A stretch of DNA of 64,000 bases from Firm-04 sp964392175 (GTDB taxonomy: Bacteria > Bacillota > Clostridia > Oscillospirales > Ruminococcaceae): contig CAYMOJ010000004.1 of assembly GCA_964392175.1 (NCBI GenBank), forward strand, positions 1-64,000, written 5' to 3'. The notes under the pieces are model-generated. The model saw nothing but the letters and a program-made list of their open reading frames with translations. It made no database searches and had not been told where the DNA came from. The position numbers and the translations under genes are program-made. This document shows, piece by piece, positions 25,927 to 34,944 of the stretch. Positions within the stretch are counted from its first letter, which is position 1. Each line of letters opens with the position of its first letter.

Positions 25927-27567
25927 TCATGCCTTTTTGTTTGCGTGTAAATCGCGGATATGTGCGCGCAGAGGTAAAATATCCTTTGGGGATACAGAAA
26001 GCTCATCGACACCCATTTGCAGCAATGTTTTCGTCAGTGCAGGATCAGAAGCCATTTCACCGCAAACACCAACCCAGATGCCTTTGGCGTGCGCATTTTG
26101 AATCGTTTCTGCCATCAGCCGTATCACTGCCGCAGAGGTTGCATTGTGCAGATACTCCAGCTGTGGATTTTGACGGTCGCAGGCGAGCGTGTACTGTATC
26201 AGATCATTGGTGCCGATGCTGAAAAAATCCACCAGGGGCGCAAGCTCTGCACTGCAAATTGCTGCCGCAGGTGTTTCAATCATCACGCCATGTGCAGTAT
26301 TTTCACAAAAGGGGATGCCTTCCTTCCGCAGTGCCTGTCGCACCTGCGCACAGATCGTAAGGGCTTGTTGCAGCTCCTCTGTTTTGGTGATCATTGGAAA
26401 CATAATACCCAGCTTGCCGTGCACGGATGCCCGATACAGTGCCCGTAATTGTGTGACAAACAATTGCGGGCGCGCAAGGCAAAGGCGAATCCCCCGTACA
26501 CCCAATGCAGGGTTTTCTTCACGAGGGAGAGGCAAATACGGCATTTGCTTGTCAGCACCAATATCCAATGTGCGAATGATGATCAAACCGGTGGGCATCT
26601 GTTTCAACAGATGGCAGTAGGCATGGTATTGTGTTTCCTCATCAGGCAGGGCGTCTTGTTGTAGATATAAAAACTCACTGCGATACAGCCCTACGCCCTC
26701 TGCACCGTTTTGCAGTGCTTGTTGGATGTCATTTTCGTTGCCGATATTTGCATACAGCCGGATGGTTTTGCCGTCTGCGGTGATGGTTTTTGCCGTGCGC
26801 AGGGTATGCAGTGCAGCATTGCGCTTTGCAATGCTGTTTTGTTTTTCTTCCGCCTTGCGAATGGTCTGTGCATCGGGTGCAAGAATACACTCGCCGATGT
26901 CGCCATCGATCAGTATGGTGATGTCATCCTGCAATGCAGAGAGAAACGTATCCCCTAAGCCAACAATCGCGGGAATATTCATACTGCGTGCAAGAATTGC
27001 CGTGTGGGAACTTGCAGAGCCTTGCTCAGTGGCAAATCCCAGTACACTTTCGGTGGAAAGCCCTGCTGTTTCACTCGGAGAAAGATCATCTGCACACAAA
27101 ATACAGTCTGCCACACCCGTGATCACTGTATCCTGCCGATGAGAAAGGCAGCGCAGCAATCCGTTACCGATATCTTTGACATCGGCAGCTCTTGCCTGCA
27201 TATAGGAATCGTTCATGGCAGCAAAGCGTGCGGCAAAAACAGCAGTCGCGTGCTGTACAGCATATTCTGCATTGCAGCGTTGCTGTGTGATGGTTTCTTT
27301 TATGCAGCCGATGAAATCCTCGTCCTCCAGCATCATGCTGTGGATCTCAAAGATCTGTGCCTGTGCTTCGCCAAGCTGCGCTTTGGTTTGTGTTGCCAAT
27401 GCCTGAAGCTGCTTCTTTGCGTTTTCGATCGCCTGTTGCAGGCGGTCTTGCTCTGCTTTGGTATCATGGACTTCCGTTTTCTCCTGTTGCAATTCTTTAT
27501 GCTGCATCAGCAGCACCTTACCGATTGCCACGCCGCCGCAGACTGCTTTTCCATAAAATCGCCTCAT
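25927..27567 (-). CDS. ptsI: PTS enzyme I
   Basis: Enzyme I takes phosphate from phosphoenolpyruvate and passes it to HPr. The N-terminal domain holds the active histidine in GSASSHTAILARSMNIPA, a variant of the usual GGRTSHTAI. The C-terminal PEP-binding barrel shows RSEFLYLQ, FPMITKTEELQ and the conserved GTNDLIQYTLACDRQNP. Length 546 is slightly short but both domains are complete. GAGGGG precedes the ATG. It is the last gene of the PTS operon, 15 bases after the HPr stop. Confidence 0.93.
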   Translation of the reverse strand: MRRFYGKAVCGGVAIGKVLLMQHKELQQEKTEVHDTKAEQDRLQQAIENAKKQLQALATQTKAQLGEAQAQIFEIHSMMLEDEDFIGCIKETITQQRCNAEYAVQHATAVFAARFAAMNDSYMQARAADVKDIGNGLLRCLSHRQDTVITGVADCILCADDLSPSETAGLSTESVLGFATEQGSASSHTAILARSMNIPAIVGLGDTFLSALQDDITILIDGDIGECILAPDAQTIRKAEEKQNSIAKRNAALHTLRTAKTITADGKTIRLYANIGNENDIQQALQNGAEGVGLYRSEFLYLQQDALPDEETQYHAYCHLLKQMPTGLIIIRTLDIGADKQMPYLPLPREENPALGVRGIRLCLARPQLFVTQLRALYRASVHGKLGIMFPMITKTEELQQALTICAQVRQALRKEGIPFCENTAHGVMIETPAAAICSAELAPLVDFFSIGTNDLIQYTLACDRQNPQLEYLHNATSAAVIRLMAETIQNAHAKGIWVGVCGEMASDPALTKTLLQMGVDELSVSPKDILPLRAHIRDLHANKKA

Positions 27568-27582
27568 ACCATGCCCCTCTGC

Positions 27583-27840
27583 TTACAGATTTTGCTGTAA
27601 AAAAGCCTCGATCCCTGCAATTGCTTCGTCCTCATCATTGCCTTTGGCTGTGATGGTCACGCTATCGCCACAGTGAATGCCCAGCCCCATCACCGCCATC
27701 AGTCGTGTGCAGCTGACGATATGATCATCCTTGGCAATGGTGATTTCGCTTTCGAATTTTTTTGCTTCTTTGGCAAGCAATCCGGCGGGGCGTGCATGAA
27801 TGCCCTGTGGATCTTGGATTTGATATGTGATGGATTTCAT
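27583..27840 (-). CDS. ptsH: PTS phosphocarrier HPr
   Basis: 85 residues. His15 in DPQGIHARPAGLLAKEA receives phosphate from enzyme I and donates it to EIIA. The regulatory serine 46 of Bacillus HPr is Arg46 here (SCTRLMAVMGLG), so phosphorylation by HPr kinase and CcpA signalling through this protein are not expected. ATG 27840 follows AAAGGAGC and overlaps the stop of the upstream hydrolase gene as ATGA. The longer reading frame upstream runs through that gene and is not used. Confidence 0.93.
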   Translation of the reverse strand: MKSITYQIQDPQGIHARPAGLLAKEAKKFESEITIAKDDHIVSCTRLMAVMGLGIHCGDSVTITAKGNDEDEAIAGIEAFLQQNL

Positions 27841-28691
27841 AAAGGTTGCTCCTTTCTGTTTTGCAGCATTGTTACCATAACGCCGTAGTGATCGGACACC
27901 ACAGGCAGAGGATTCCCATGAAACACCACGGTTGAGCGAAGAATCTCCGCTTTGCGGCTGCACCAGATCTGGTCGATGCGCATGGCGTTTTGATGAGTAT
28001 CGCGCCATCCGTCAATGGGTTTTTGCACCGTGATGCCATTGTCTTTTTCTCTTGCAAGCACAAACGTATCCTGCCAACCACCAGCTGCCATGAGATCATA
28101 GCCTTCACCGCGTACCTCTGCAGGATTATTGAAATCTCCCATTAACCAGAGTGTGCTTGCATCGGGCAGCAGTGCTTTGGTTTGTTCCCACTGGTAGCGA
28201 AAATGATCCATGGGATCATCCCATCTTGCCATGTGGGTACAAAAATACCATGTGTCGTCTGTATCGGCAGTTTGGATCCCCAAAAGCATCCGTCTGCGCC
28301 AATTGGAAGGATCATTGGTTTGGCTGATGCCACCCCAGTGCACGGATTGGATCGGCAGAAGGCTCAGCAGTGCAATGCCCTCGGTAAGATCGCCATAGGC
28401 TTGCTTGATCGGCAGCCATGTCCAGTGATAATGCATACCGATGGTTTGCAGCAACTCTGTTATGCGGTTGACATGGTTGTCTTTGGCGATGAGAATATCG
28501 CTTGCAGCAGGGGTATATCCTTGCAAATCAGCTACGGGCGGCGCGTTACTGCTTTGGCTGACCTCTTGCAACGCGATGATATCCGGCTGTAGTTTTGCTA
28601 CACCATGCACAAATTGATGCAGCTTGCGTTCATAATCAGGTTCTGCATGGCTGTGTGCATTCAGCGTCAGCAGAGAAAATTGTTCCCTCAT
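27837..28691 (-). CDS. Endonuclease/exonuclease/phosphatase-family hydrolase
   Basis: A metal-dependent hydrolase of the DNase I-like EEP fold. The family residues appear as LLTLNAH (Asn), IIALQEVSQ (Glu), WLMGDFNNP (Asp-x-Asn) and VVSDHYGVMVT (Asp-His). There is no signal peptide, so it acts in the cytoplasm. The substrate is unknown; a nucleic acid, lipid head group or phosphorylated sugar is possible. It is joined by ATGA overlaps to the EII gene upstream and to ptsH downstream, so it is an integral member of a PTS operon. Confidence 0.85.
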   Translation of the reverse strand: MREQFSLLTLNAHSHAEPDYERKLHQFVHGVAKLQPDIIALQEVSQSSNAPPVADLQGYTPAASDILIAKDNHVNRITELLQTIGMHYHWTWLPIKQAYGDLTEGIALLSLLPIQSVHWGGISQTNDPSNWRRRMLLGIQTADTDDTWYFCTHMARWDDPMDHFRYQWEQTKALLPDASTLWLMGDFNNPAEVRGEGYDLMAAGGWQDTFVLAREKDNGITVQKPIDGWRDTHQNAMRIDQIWCSRKAEILRSTVVFHGNPLPVVSDHYGVMVTMLQNRKEQPL

Positions 28692-30838
28692 AGGATATCA
28701 TTGATATCGGATTGCAGCACATCGGCTTTGGTACCATATACCGCTTGTATGCCGTTGCCCTTGATCATCAAGCTGAGTGCCCCTGCGGATTTCCATTCCT
28801 TTTCCGGCGCGACCTTGTTGCTATCCTTTACCGTGATGCGCAGACGTGTCATGCAAGCATCCACCAATGTGATGTTTTCTCTGCCACCCAGTAGTGCGAT
28901 GATGCGTTCTGCCGTGTGATTTGCTTTTGCATCGGTATGATGCTCTGCCGTTGCATCAGGGATTTCCACAATTTCATTGCCCGACATTCCGGGGGTAGCG
29001 AATCGAAATCTGCGTATCATCCCATATGCGACCAGATAGCCTATGAGGAAGAACAGCGCACAGGTGATCATAAATGCAAGAATATCACCGCCCAGACCTG
29101 CCTTCAGGCTCATAGGAATCCGTGTTGCGAGTTCAATATTGCCAAAGGCGTGCAGACGCAGTGGAAGAATATCTGCCATGGCAAAGGCAAGACCCTGCAA
29201 TACGGCATATACCAGATATAGTGGCATGGCGCAGAACATGAACATGAATTCCAGTGGTTCGGTTACACCGGTCAGCAGTACGGCAAGGGTCGCAGATACA
29301 AACATCGAGCGTGCCTTGCGGCGATGCCTTTTGTCAATGCTGCGATACATTCCAAGGGCAATGCCCGGCAGCAGACCGGTTGCGCCGATCATTTGCCCCA
29401 CCTTGAAGCGTGCAGGTGTGATGGTCTCCAGCAGAGTGGTATATGCTGTAATATCGCCGCTATCTTTGAGGTGGATGAGGTCAGTGATCCATGCAAGCCA
29501 GAGTGGATCTTGCCCGAATACCGTTGTGCCTGCGCTCACGCCGGTCATGATTTCATAAGTTCCGCCAAATGCCGTGTAATTCATGGGGATGGTAAGCATA
29601 TGATGCAGACCGAAGGGCAGCAGCAGACGTTCCAGTGTGCCATAGAGAAAAGGCGCAAGAATGGGTGCAGTATCTGCGGAGCTTGCGATCCAGATACCGA
29701 ATTGGTTGATACCGGTCTGTACAAGAGGCCAGATCAGCGCAAGCACCACAGAAACGATCACTGACCAGAGGATCACCACCAGTGGTACAAAGCGTTTGCC
29801 GTTAAAAAAGGAAAGCGCATCGGGCAGCTTGCGAAAATGATAATACCGGTTGTAGATAACGCCTCCTAAAAATCCGGAAATGATGCCGACAAATACACCC
29901 ATATTCAGGGCTGGGGCGCCCAATACCGTAGTGAAATAATCGCTGACATGCATCTTTTGCCCAAACAGTGAAGTGACGATCGCTTCACTCTCAGCAAGCA
30001 TGGTATCGGTTACACCGAAAATTGCACCGGTAATGCGATTGATCAGCACAAAGGCGATCAACGCTGCGAATGCTCCACCTGCGCGTTCCTTCGCCCATGC
30101 GCCGCCAATGGCAACCGCAAACAGGATATGCAAATTCCCGATGATTGCCCAGCCAATGCCTTCCATGACCGATGCCACCGCTGAAAGAAATGCAATATCA
30201 CCGCCCAACATGGCAATCAGCTTTCCAATGCTGATCATCAGACCGGCGGCAGGCATGACCGCGATGACAGTCATCAGCACCTTGCCAAGCCGTTGTAGAA
30301 AATCAAAATGATTGCCGGGCTCTTTGGTCGGGGCAGCATTTGCTTCTGTCGTGGTGGAGGGCTTTTCTTCGCGATGGAAGGTAAGCAATTTGTCACCATG
30401 GACAATATCGCCCGTAGCCGTTGTGATTTTGCCGATATGTGCATCACCACACAAAATCACCGGCGTAATGACCGAAAGCCCCTTCTTTTTGATCTGTTCC
30501 GGATCGGCTTCGGCAAGTAAGTCACCGATTTGTACATGGTCACCCTGCTGCACATGGGATACAAAGCATTCTCCCTGAAGGGATACGGTTTCCAATCCAA
30601 AATGTATGAGAACGCTTTCGCCTTCTGCTGTGGTAATGCCATAGGCGTGCTTGGATTCGGTAACCGATGTGACAGTGCCCGCAATGGGTGCGTAGATTTT
30701 TCCTTCTGTGGGCACAATGGCGCAGCCGTCACCGAGTATTTTTTCAGAAAATACAGCGTCGGGGACTTTTTCCAATGGAATCACAGTACCGCTTAAGGGC
30801 GCATAAATCGTTTGCAGATGTTCTTTGTCCGATGCCAT
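28688..30838 (-). CDS. PTS sugar transporter EIIA-EIIC-EIIB, glucose/GlcNAc type
   Basis: An inner-membrane permease of the glucose superfamily that imports and phosphorylates a hexose. Domain order is IIA first (IYAPLSGTVIPL; active His in SVLIHFGLETVSLQGE), then the many-helix IIC (from about residue 185; MTVIAVMPAAGLMISIG, GLHHMLTIPMNY), then IIB at the C-terminus with the phosphocysteine in LVDACMTRLRITVKD. Length 716. AAGGAGGAATCGTC fixes the ATG; codons further upstream overlap the neighbouring promoter. It leads the operon EII-hydrolase-HPr-EI. Glucose, GlcNAc or a beta-glucoside are candidate sugars. Confidence 0.9.
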   Translation of the reverse strand: MASDKEHLQTIYAPLSGTVIPLEKVPDAVFSEKILGDGCAIVPTEGKIYAPIAGTVTSVTESKHAYGITTAEGESVLIHFGLETVSLQGECFVSHVQQGDHVQIGDLLAEADPEQIKKKGLSVITPVILCGDAHIGKITTATGDIVHGDKLLTFHREEKPSTTTEANAAPTKEPGNHFDFLQRLGKVLMTVIAVMPAAGLMISIGKLIAMLGGDIAFLSAVASVMEGIGWAIIGNLHILFAVAIGGAWAKERAGGAFAALIAFVLINRITGAIFGVTDTMLAESEAIVTSLFGQKMHVSDYFTTVLGAPALNMGVFVGIISGFLGGVIYNRYYHFRKLPDALSFFNGKRFVPLVVILWSVIVSVVLALIWPLVQTGINQFGIWIASSADTAPILAPFLYGTLERLLLPFGLHHMLTIPMNYTAFGGTYEIMTGVSAGTTVFGQDPLWLAWITDLIHLKDSGDITAYTTLLETITPARFKVGQMIGATGLLPGIALGMYRSIDKRHRRKARSMFVSATLAVLLTGVTEPLEFMFMFCAMPLYLVYAVLQGLAFAMADILPLRLHAFGNIELATRIPMSLKAGLGGDILAFMITCALFFLIGYLVAYGMIRRFRFATPGMSGNEIVEIPDATAEHHTDAKANHTAERIIALLGGRENITLVDACMTRLRITVKDSNKVAPEKEWKSAGALSLMIKGNGIQAVYGTKADVLQSDINDIL

Positions 30839-30947
30839 GACGATTCCTCCTTGTTGGGGTGATACGCCTAGCATATGTTGTAAATCAAGAAAAATGCAGC
30901 CTGTTCCCATACAGATTTTACCGTTTGCTTCACTGACGAAAAAATGA

Positions 30948-30976
30948 TTGACAATTTCTTGACGATGTGCTACAAT
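30948..30976 (+). promoter_or_regulatory. Promoter of the asparagine-synthetase-like gene
   Basis: TTGACA, 17 bases and TACAAT preceded by TGC. Transcription should start near 30983, which rules out any start codon further upstream for the next gene. Confidence 0.8.
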
Positions 30977-31048
30977 AATCGCGTATGGAATTGTTGGAAA
31001 TTGCATATCATGAAACCGAAAAACCAATACGATATGAGGTGCATTGCT

Positions 31049-32587
31049 ATGGTAGAAATCAAAGAATACAGAGGGCATATCCGCAATCATGCGGCACTTT
31101 GCGCAGAACTGGGCATTGACGATGCCTTACCCCGTGCAGAGCGTGAAATACAAATCCTGCAAAAGGCATATGCGGCGTGGGGAACGGAAATGGGCAATCA
31201 TCTGTACGGTATGTTTGCCTTCGCCCTGTGGGATCCCAAACAGAGCGCAATGGTGTGCATCCGCGACCAGTTTGGCACGAAGCCCTTTTATTATTACATC
31301 ACAGCTGATGGGAAATTCCTTTGCGGTACGATGATTCGTACAATTATGGCGCAGGATGGTTTTGTCAAGCAGCTCAACGAAAAGATGCTGCAATATTACC
31401 TCACTATGACCTATACCGCAGGGGAGGAAACCTTCTTCGTAGGGCTGAAAAAGCTGTTGCCGGGGCGGTGCTTGGTGTTTCAGGATGGCAAGTGCACCAT
31501 CACCCGTTATTGGAAGCCCGAATTTCACCCGGATACGAACCCGACGATGGAGCAATGGGCAGATGAGATCCATAGCACCATGCAGCAATTGATGCAGGAA
31601 ATCAAAGAACCGGACGAAACAGCAGAATCCTTTCTTTCGGGTGGCGTGGATTCTTCCTATGTGTTGGCACTTTCTGATGCAAAAGCTGCCAATACCTGTG
31701 GCTATGAGGAAGCCCGCTTTGATGAATCCGTGCTGGCAATGCAAACCGCAGATCTTCTTGGCAGAGCCTGCAACCGCTGCGTTGTAACACCCGAACAGTT
31801 TTTCGAGATTGTTCCCTTTGTGATGTACAACATGGAGCAGCCTCTGGGCGATGCCTCTGCCATTGTATTTGCCATCGGCTGCCGCGAAACAGCGAAGCAT
31901 ACCAGGCTTTGTTATTCCGGGGAAGGTGCTGATGAGTTCTTTGGCGGATATAATATGTATGCGCGTGCGGAAGTCTATGGCGACAATCTGAAGAATTTTT
32001 ATGTCGGCAACACCAATATCATGAAAGAGGAAGAAAAACAGCGCCTGATGCTGCATTACGATCCCACGGTGCTGCCCATCGACCTTGCCCGTGAGATTTA
32101 TGCAGAAAATGAGGGCATTGACCCGCTTTCCAAAATGTCCGATGTAGATATTCAGCTTTGGCTGGAAGGTGACATCTACCTGAATGTGGATAAAATGAGC
32201 ACCGCTGTGGGGCTGGAAGTGCGTATGCCCATGACAGACTGCCGTGTGTTTGATATCGCATCGAGAATGCCCTCTTGCTACAAGGTGGCTGATGGGCAGA
32301 ACAAGATCGCCATGCGCAATGCTGCTGCCAAAGTGCTGCCCGATGCGATTGCATTTCGCAAGAAGCTTGGCTTTATCGTTCCCATTCGTATTTGGCTTGC
32401 CGATGAACGCTACAATGCCGATGTGCGCCGTCTGCTGCAAAGCGATATTGCCGCACAGTTCTTCCATATGGATGAGGTTGCGGCGATCTTTCGTGCGTAC
32501 ACCGAGGGCGATTCTGATCTTTGGCGCAAAGTTTGGACGATTTACACCTTCCTTGTATGGTATGAGGAATATTTTATCAAGCATTGA
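31049..32587 (+). CDS. Asparagine-synthetase-like protein with degenerate glutaminase domain
   Basis: A 512-residue AsnB homologue. The synthetase half is intact: the PP-loop SFLSGGVDSSYVLA, CYSGEGADEFFGGY, and VGLEVRMPMTD. The N-terminal Ntn-hydrolase half is short and lacks the Met-Cys start. GHIRNHAALCAELG aligns with the NGEIYNHQALRAEYG region of E. coli AsnB, losing its Asn74 and Glu76, and Asp98 is also replaced. It cannot use glutamine in the normal way, so it may use free ammonia or another nucleophile. GAGGTG lies seven bases before ATG 31049; ATG 31034 (reading MRC) is an alternative and still does not place Cys at position 2. Confidence 0.8.
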   Translation: MVEIKEYRGHIRNHAALCAELGIDDALPRAEREIQILQKAYAAWGTEMGNHLYGMFAFALWDPKQSAMVCIRDQFGTKPFYYYITADGKFLCGTMIRTIMAQDGFVKQLNEKMLQYYLTMTYTAGEETFFVGLKKLLPGRCLVFQDGKCTITRYWKPEFHPDTNPTMEQWADEIHSTMQQLMQEIKEPDETAESFLSGGVDSSYVLALSDAKAANTCGYEEARFDESVLAMQTADLLGRACNRCVVTPEQFFEIVPFVMYNMEQPLGDASAIVFAIGCRETAKHTRLCYSGEGADEFFGGYNMYARAEVYGDNLKNFYVGNTNIMKEEEKQRLMLHYDPTVLPIDLAREIYAENEGIDPLSKMSDVDIQLWLEGDIYLNVDKMSTAVGLEVRMPMTDCRVFDIASRMPSCYKVADGQNKIAMRNAAAKVLPDAIAFRKKLGFIVPIRIWLADERYNADVRRLLQSDIAAQFFHMDEVAAIFRAYTEGDSDLWRKVWTIYTFLVWYEEYFIKH

Positions 32588-32602
32588 ATGCTGCATAAGT
32601 AT

Positions 32603-32640
32603 AAAAAACGCCACCTTTGCATTGCTGCAAGGGTGGCGAA
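32603..32640. terminator. Bidirectional terminator
   Basis: CGCCACCTTTGC pairs with GCAAGGGTGGCG. A run of six A on the left gives a strong U-tract for the minus-strand lipoprotein gene; the right side (AATTTGTT) is weaker for the plus-strand gene. Confidence 0.8.
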
Positions 32641-32664
32641 TTTGTTATGTTGGCTGTGAACGAA

Positions 32665-33450
32665 TTACTTCAACTCATGCGCAGTCAGATTGGCGCGCGT
32701 GGCAAAATCCTTGCCGGCACCGCCTTCGGTGATAGAGATTGCGTTGCCGTCATAGCTGAACATAAAGTTAAAGCCACAGAAGCCGGGGTTATTGTCCAGC
32801 TCAAAAATGATCTGTACGGTATCACCGGGCTTGCCGCTGACCGTATTTGCAGAAACGGTCAGACCGTCACCAATGACCTTTTCCACCTGCGGTGCGGTAG
32901 TATTGACGCATACATAGCCCACATTGGTGCTGACATTCAGTGTTTCCGCATCATAGTTTGCGAAATCGGTGTGGAAGATGGTGATGGGGTAAATACCATC
33001 GGGAGCATTGTCGGCGATCGTTGCATTGAACGCAAGGAACTGACCATCAAACACAAAGTCGCTCTTCTTAGACATATCGAGCCACAGTGCCTGATAATTC
33101 TGCTCTGATGGCTGATAGTTCTGCTCTGCATAAGAGGTTGCCAGTGTGGTGCCGGTATAAACCTCTGTCACAGCCACGCCACCGTCGGTGGTGACAGTGC
33201 TGCCGTTGATATCGGTCTGGTTTGCGAAGATATTGCCGTTTGCGTCCACGGTGGTGGTAACTGCGGGGGCAGTGGTCTGCTCAGGGGAGAGTGTGGGATT
33301 CGGGGTCAAGGTCAGATCAAAGTTGATCATACCATCGCTGTCAGCCGTAACACCGGGGGTTGAGCTTTCATCCTTGCTACAGCTCACGGTAGGCAAAGCC
33401 ATTGCGCCCACCAGTGCAACGGCGATCATTTGTTTGAAGAAACGATTCAT
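32665..33450 (-). CDS. Lipoprotein with cohesin-like half-domains
   Basis: A 261-residue surface lipoprotein: signal ending TVSC with Cys24, then a Thr/Pro-rich linker to about 70. Residues 120-183 (FLAFNATIADNAPDGIYPIT) look like the C-terminal half of a cohesin. Residues 195-250 (TVSGKPGDTVQIIFELDNNP and GFCGFNFMFSYDGNAISIT) look like the N-terminal half, and the protein ends soon after. The halves are therefore in swapped order, consistent with a circular permutant or with two incomplete repeats. A dockerin protein elsewhere in the window makes a docking role plausible. The start follows AGGAGATTC. Confidence 0.72.
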   Translation of the reverse strand: MNRFFKQMIAVALVGAMALPTVSCSKDESSTPGVTADSDGMINFDLTLTPNPTLSPEQTTAPAVTTTVDANGNIFANQTDINGSTVTTDGGVAVTEVYTGTTLATSYAEQNYQPSEQNYQALWLDMSKKSDFVFDGQFLAFNATIADNAPDGIYPITIFHTDFANYDAETLNVSTNVGYVCVNTTAPQVEKVIGDGLTVSANTVSGKPGDTVQIIFELDNNPGFCGFNFMFSYDGNAISITEGGAGKDFATRANLTAHELK

Positions 33451-33514
33451 TTTCAGAATCTCCTTTCCGTATTTGCAATGCATTGTGATGTGACAATTAC
33501 GCGCTTTTTATCCT

Positions 33515-33543
33515 ATTATACACAAAGCTGCATGAAATGTCAA
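33515..33543 (-). promoter_or_regulatory. Promoter of the cohesin-like lipoprotein
   Basis: On the minus strand a consensus TTGACA, 17 bases and TATAAT, about 65 bases before the start codon. Confidence 0.85.
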
Positions 33544-33564
33544 GTGAAATTTCTGTGTACGGCT

Positions 33565-34944
33565 TTATGGAGCCTGATCCGCATGGGATGCATTTGTCTT
33601 TGGCGATTGCTTCAGCATTGCCAACAATGTTTTGATATTGGGCACATTGCCACGATACAGCACCATCAGACGGTAAATGGTTGCAGCGATCCAGATGATT
33701 GCCACAATGGAGAGCAGCATGATCGTTATCGCAATGGCAGTTTGCAGGGCAGTCATTTGCCCAAGCAGCAGTTGACCGGGTACGACTAAGATCGCAGTAA
33801 ACGGAAAGTAATTAAGCCATGGCGCGGTAGAGATCATGGCGTTGGTGGTTTCGGGGGAGCTGAGGCACAGGAAGAAACTCACCACCAGAACCAGCACAAA
33901 GATATAGTTGGTTTTGCCCAGATCCTCCGCTTTGGAAGCCAGTGCGCCGCTGATAGAGGAAAGCGCACAGTACAGCAGAATGCCCAATCCGATGAAAATG
34001 ACCGCCAATCCAATGCCCTTTGCTGTAAAAATCGAAGGGTTTTCGCTGAGTGTATTGAGGGCATTGACCACAGAAATGTTGGTATCCGGTACGGCATTGA
34101 GGGCGAGAAGCATACCGATGATGCAGCCGAATACCGCAGAGATCAACCAGATGAGGATCTGCAAAAATGCACCGAAGGTGATTGCAAACAGCTTGCCGAA
34201 GATCAGAGCGAAGGGGTGTACTGCTGTGAGCATGGTATCCATTAATTTGGAGGTTTTCTCCAACAGCACACTGTTTGCCACGCTTTGCCCATAAAACAGT
34301 ACCATAAAGTACATCAGCATCATGACAAAGAAGGGGAATGCAAACTCCACGATCTGGGTGGCGATGTCTTTGCCTTCTGCGGCTGTGCCGTCGGCATTCA
34401 GCTGCCCCGTGATGCTGACTACAGGGGTGGCATATGCGCTACACTGTTCGGGGGTCATCTGTGCTTTCTGCACAAGGATCATCGGGAAGGCTGCTTCTAT
34501 GGCATCGGCGAGGGCATATGCTTCCTCCTGTGTGATTGTCGTTTCATCGGCAAGGCAGAGCGTCAGTGCGTAGCCCTCTTCCCCACAAGTGATATGCAGC
34601 AGTGCGGTCGTATCGGGCGATGCTTGCGCCAGAGCGGCTTTTGCACTTTCGAAATTTTCCATCAGCGTATAGGTGATAATGGTTTCCGTATCCTGACACA
34701 GCGCGGTATAATCGGCAGTGCCCTCGGTTTCGTCGCAGACATACACCGTGCGAAAGGGCAGCGGTACATCTTTGGTGCTGTCATCTGCCAGCTCTACGCT
34801 GAGCCATAACAACAGGGGAATACCGATTAGCAGCAGTGCGCCAAGGAGGATTGTGGTGATAAGCCATCCGCTTTGTGTGCAGCACTGCCATAAAGTAAAG
34901 CGAAAAATGCGGAATGCACCTGCCATTGGATTACGCTTTTTCAT
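33565..34944 (-). CDS. ABC-2 type transporter permease (second)
   Basis: A 459-residue ABC-2 permease. The order is one N-terminal membrane helix (WLITTILLGALLLIGIPLLL), a large extracytoplasmic domain of about 180 residues, then five or more helices, as in NatB. KTSKLMDTMLTAVHPFALIFGKL is the typical first cytoplasmic segment. AAGGAGG precedes ATG 34944. It overlaps the other permease gene by 14 bases and is the last gene of the exporter operon. Confidence 0.85.
   Translation of the reverse strand: MKKRNPMAGAFRIFRFTLWQCCTQSGWLITTILLGALLLIGIPLLLWLSVELADDSTKDVPLPFRTVYVCDETEGTADYTALCQDTETIITYTLMENFESAKAALAQASPDTTALLHITCGEEGYALTLCLADETTITQEEAYALADAIEAAFPMILVQKAQMTPEQCSAYATPVVSITGQLNADGTAAEGKDIATQIVEFAFPFFVMMLMYFMVLFYGQSVANSVLLEKTSKLMDTMLTAVHPFALIFGKLFAITFGAFLQILIWLISAVFGCIIGMLLALNAVPDTNISVVNALNTLSENPSIFTAKGIGLAVIFIGLGILLYCALSSISGALASKAEDLGKTNYIFVLVLVVSFFLCLSSPETTNAMISTAPWLNYFPFTAILVVPGQLLLGQMTALQTAIAITIMLLSIVAIIWIAATIYRLMVLYRGNVPNIKTLLAMLKQSPKTNASHADQAP

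Noticed and set aside
30944..31048. Longer N-terminus for the asparagine-synthetase-like protein (reading frame from 30944)
   Set aside because: It would begin upstream of the predicted transcription start and overlap the -35 and -10 elements.
32603..32665. Frameshift that might restore a full cohesin after the lipoprotein
   Set aside because: Sequence after the stop is too short before the strong terminator to hold the missing half in any frame.
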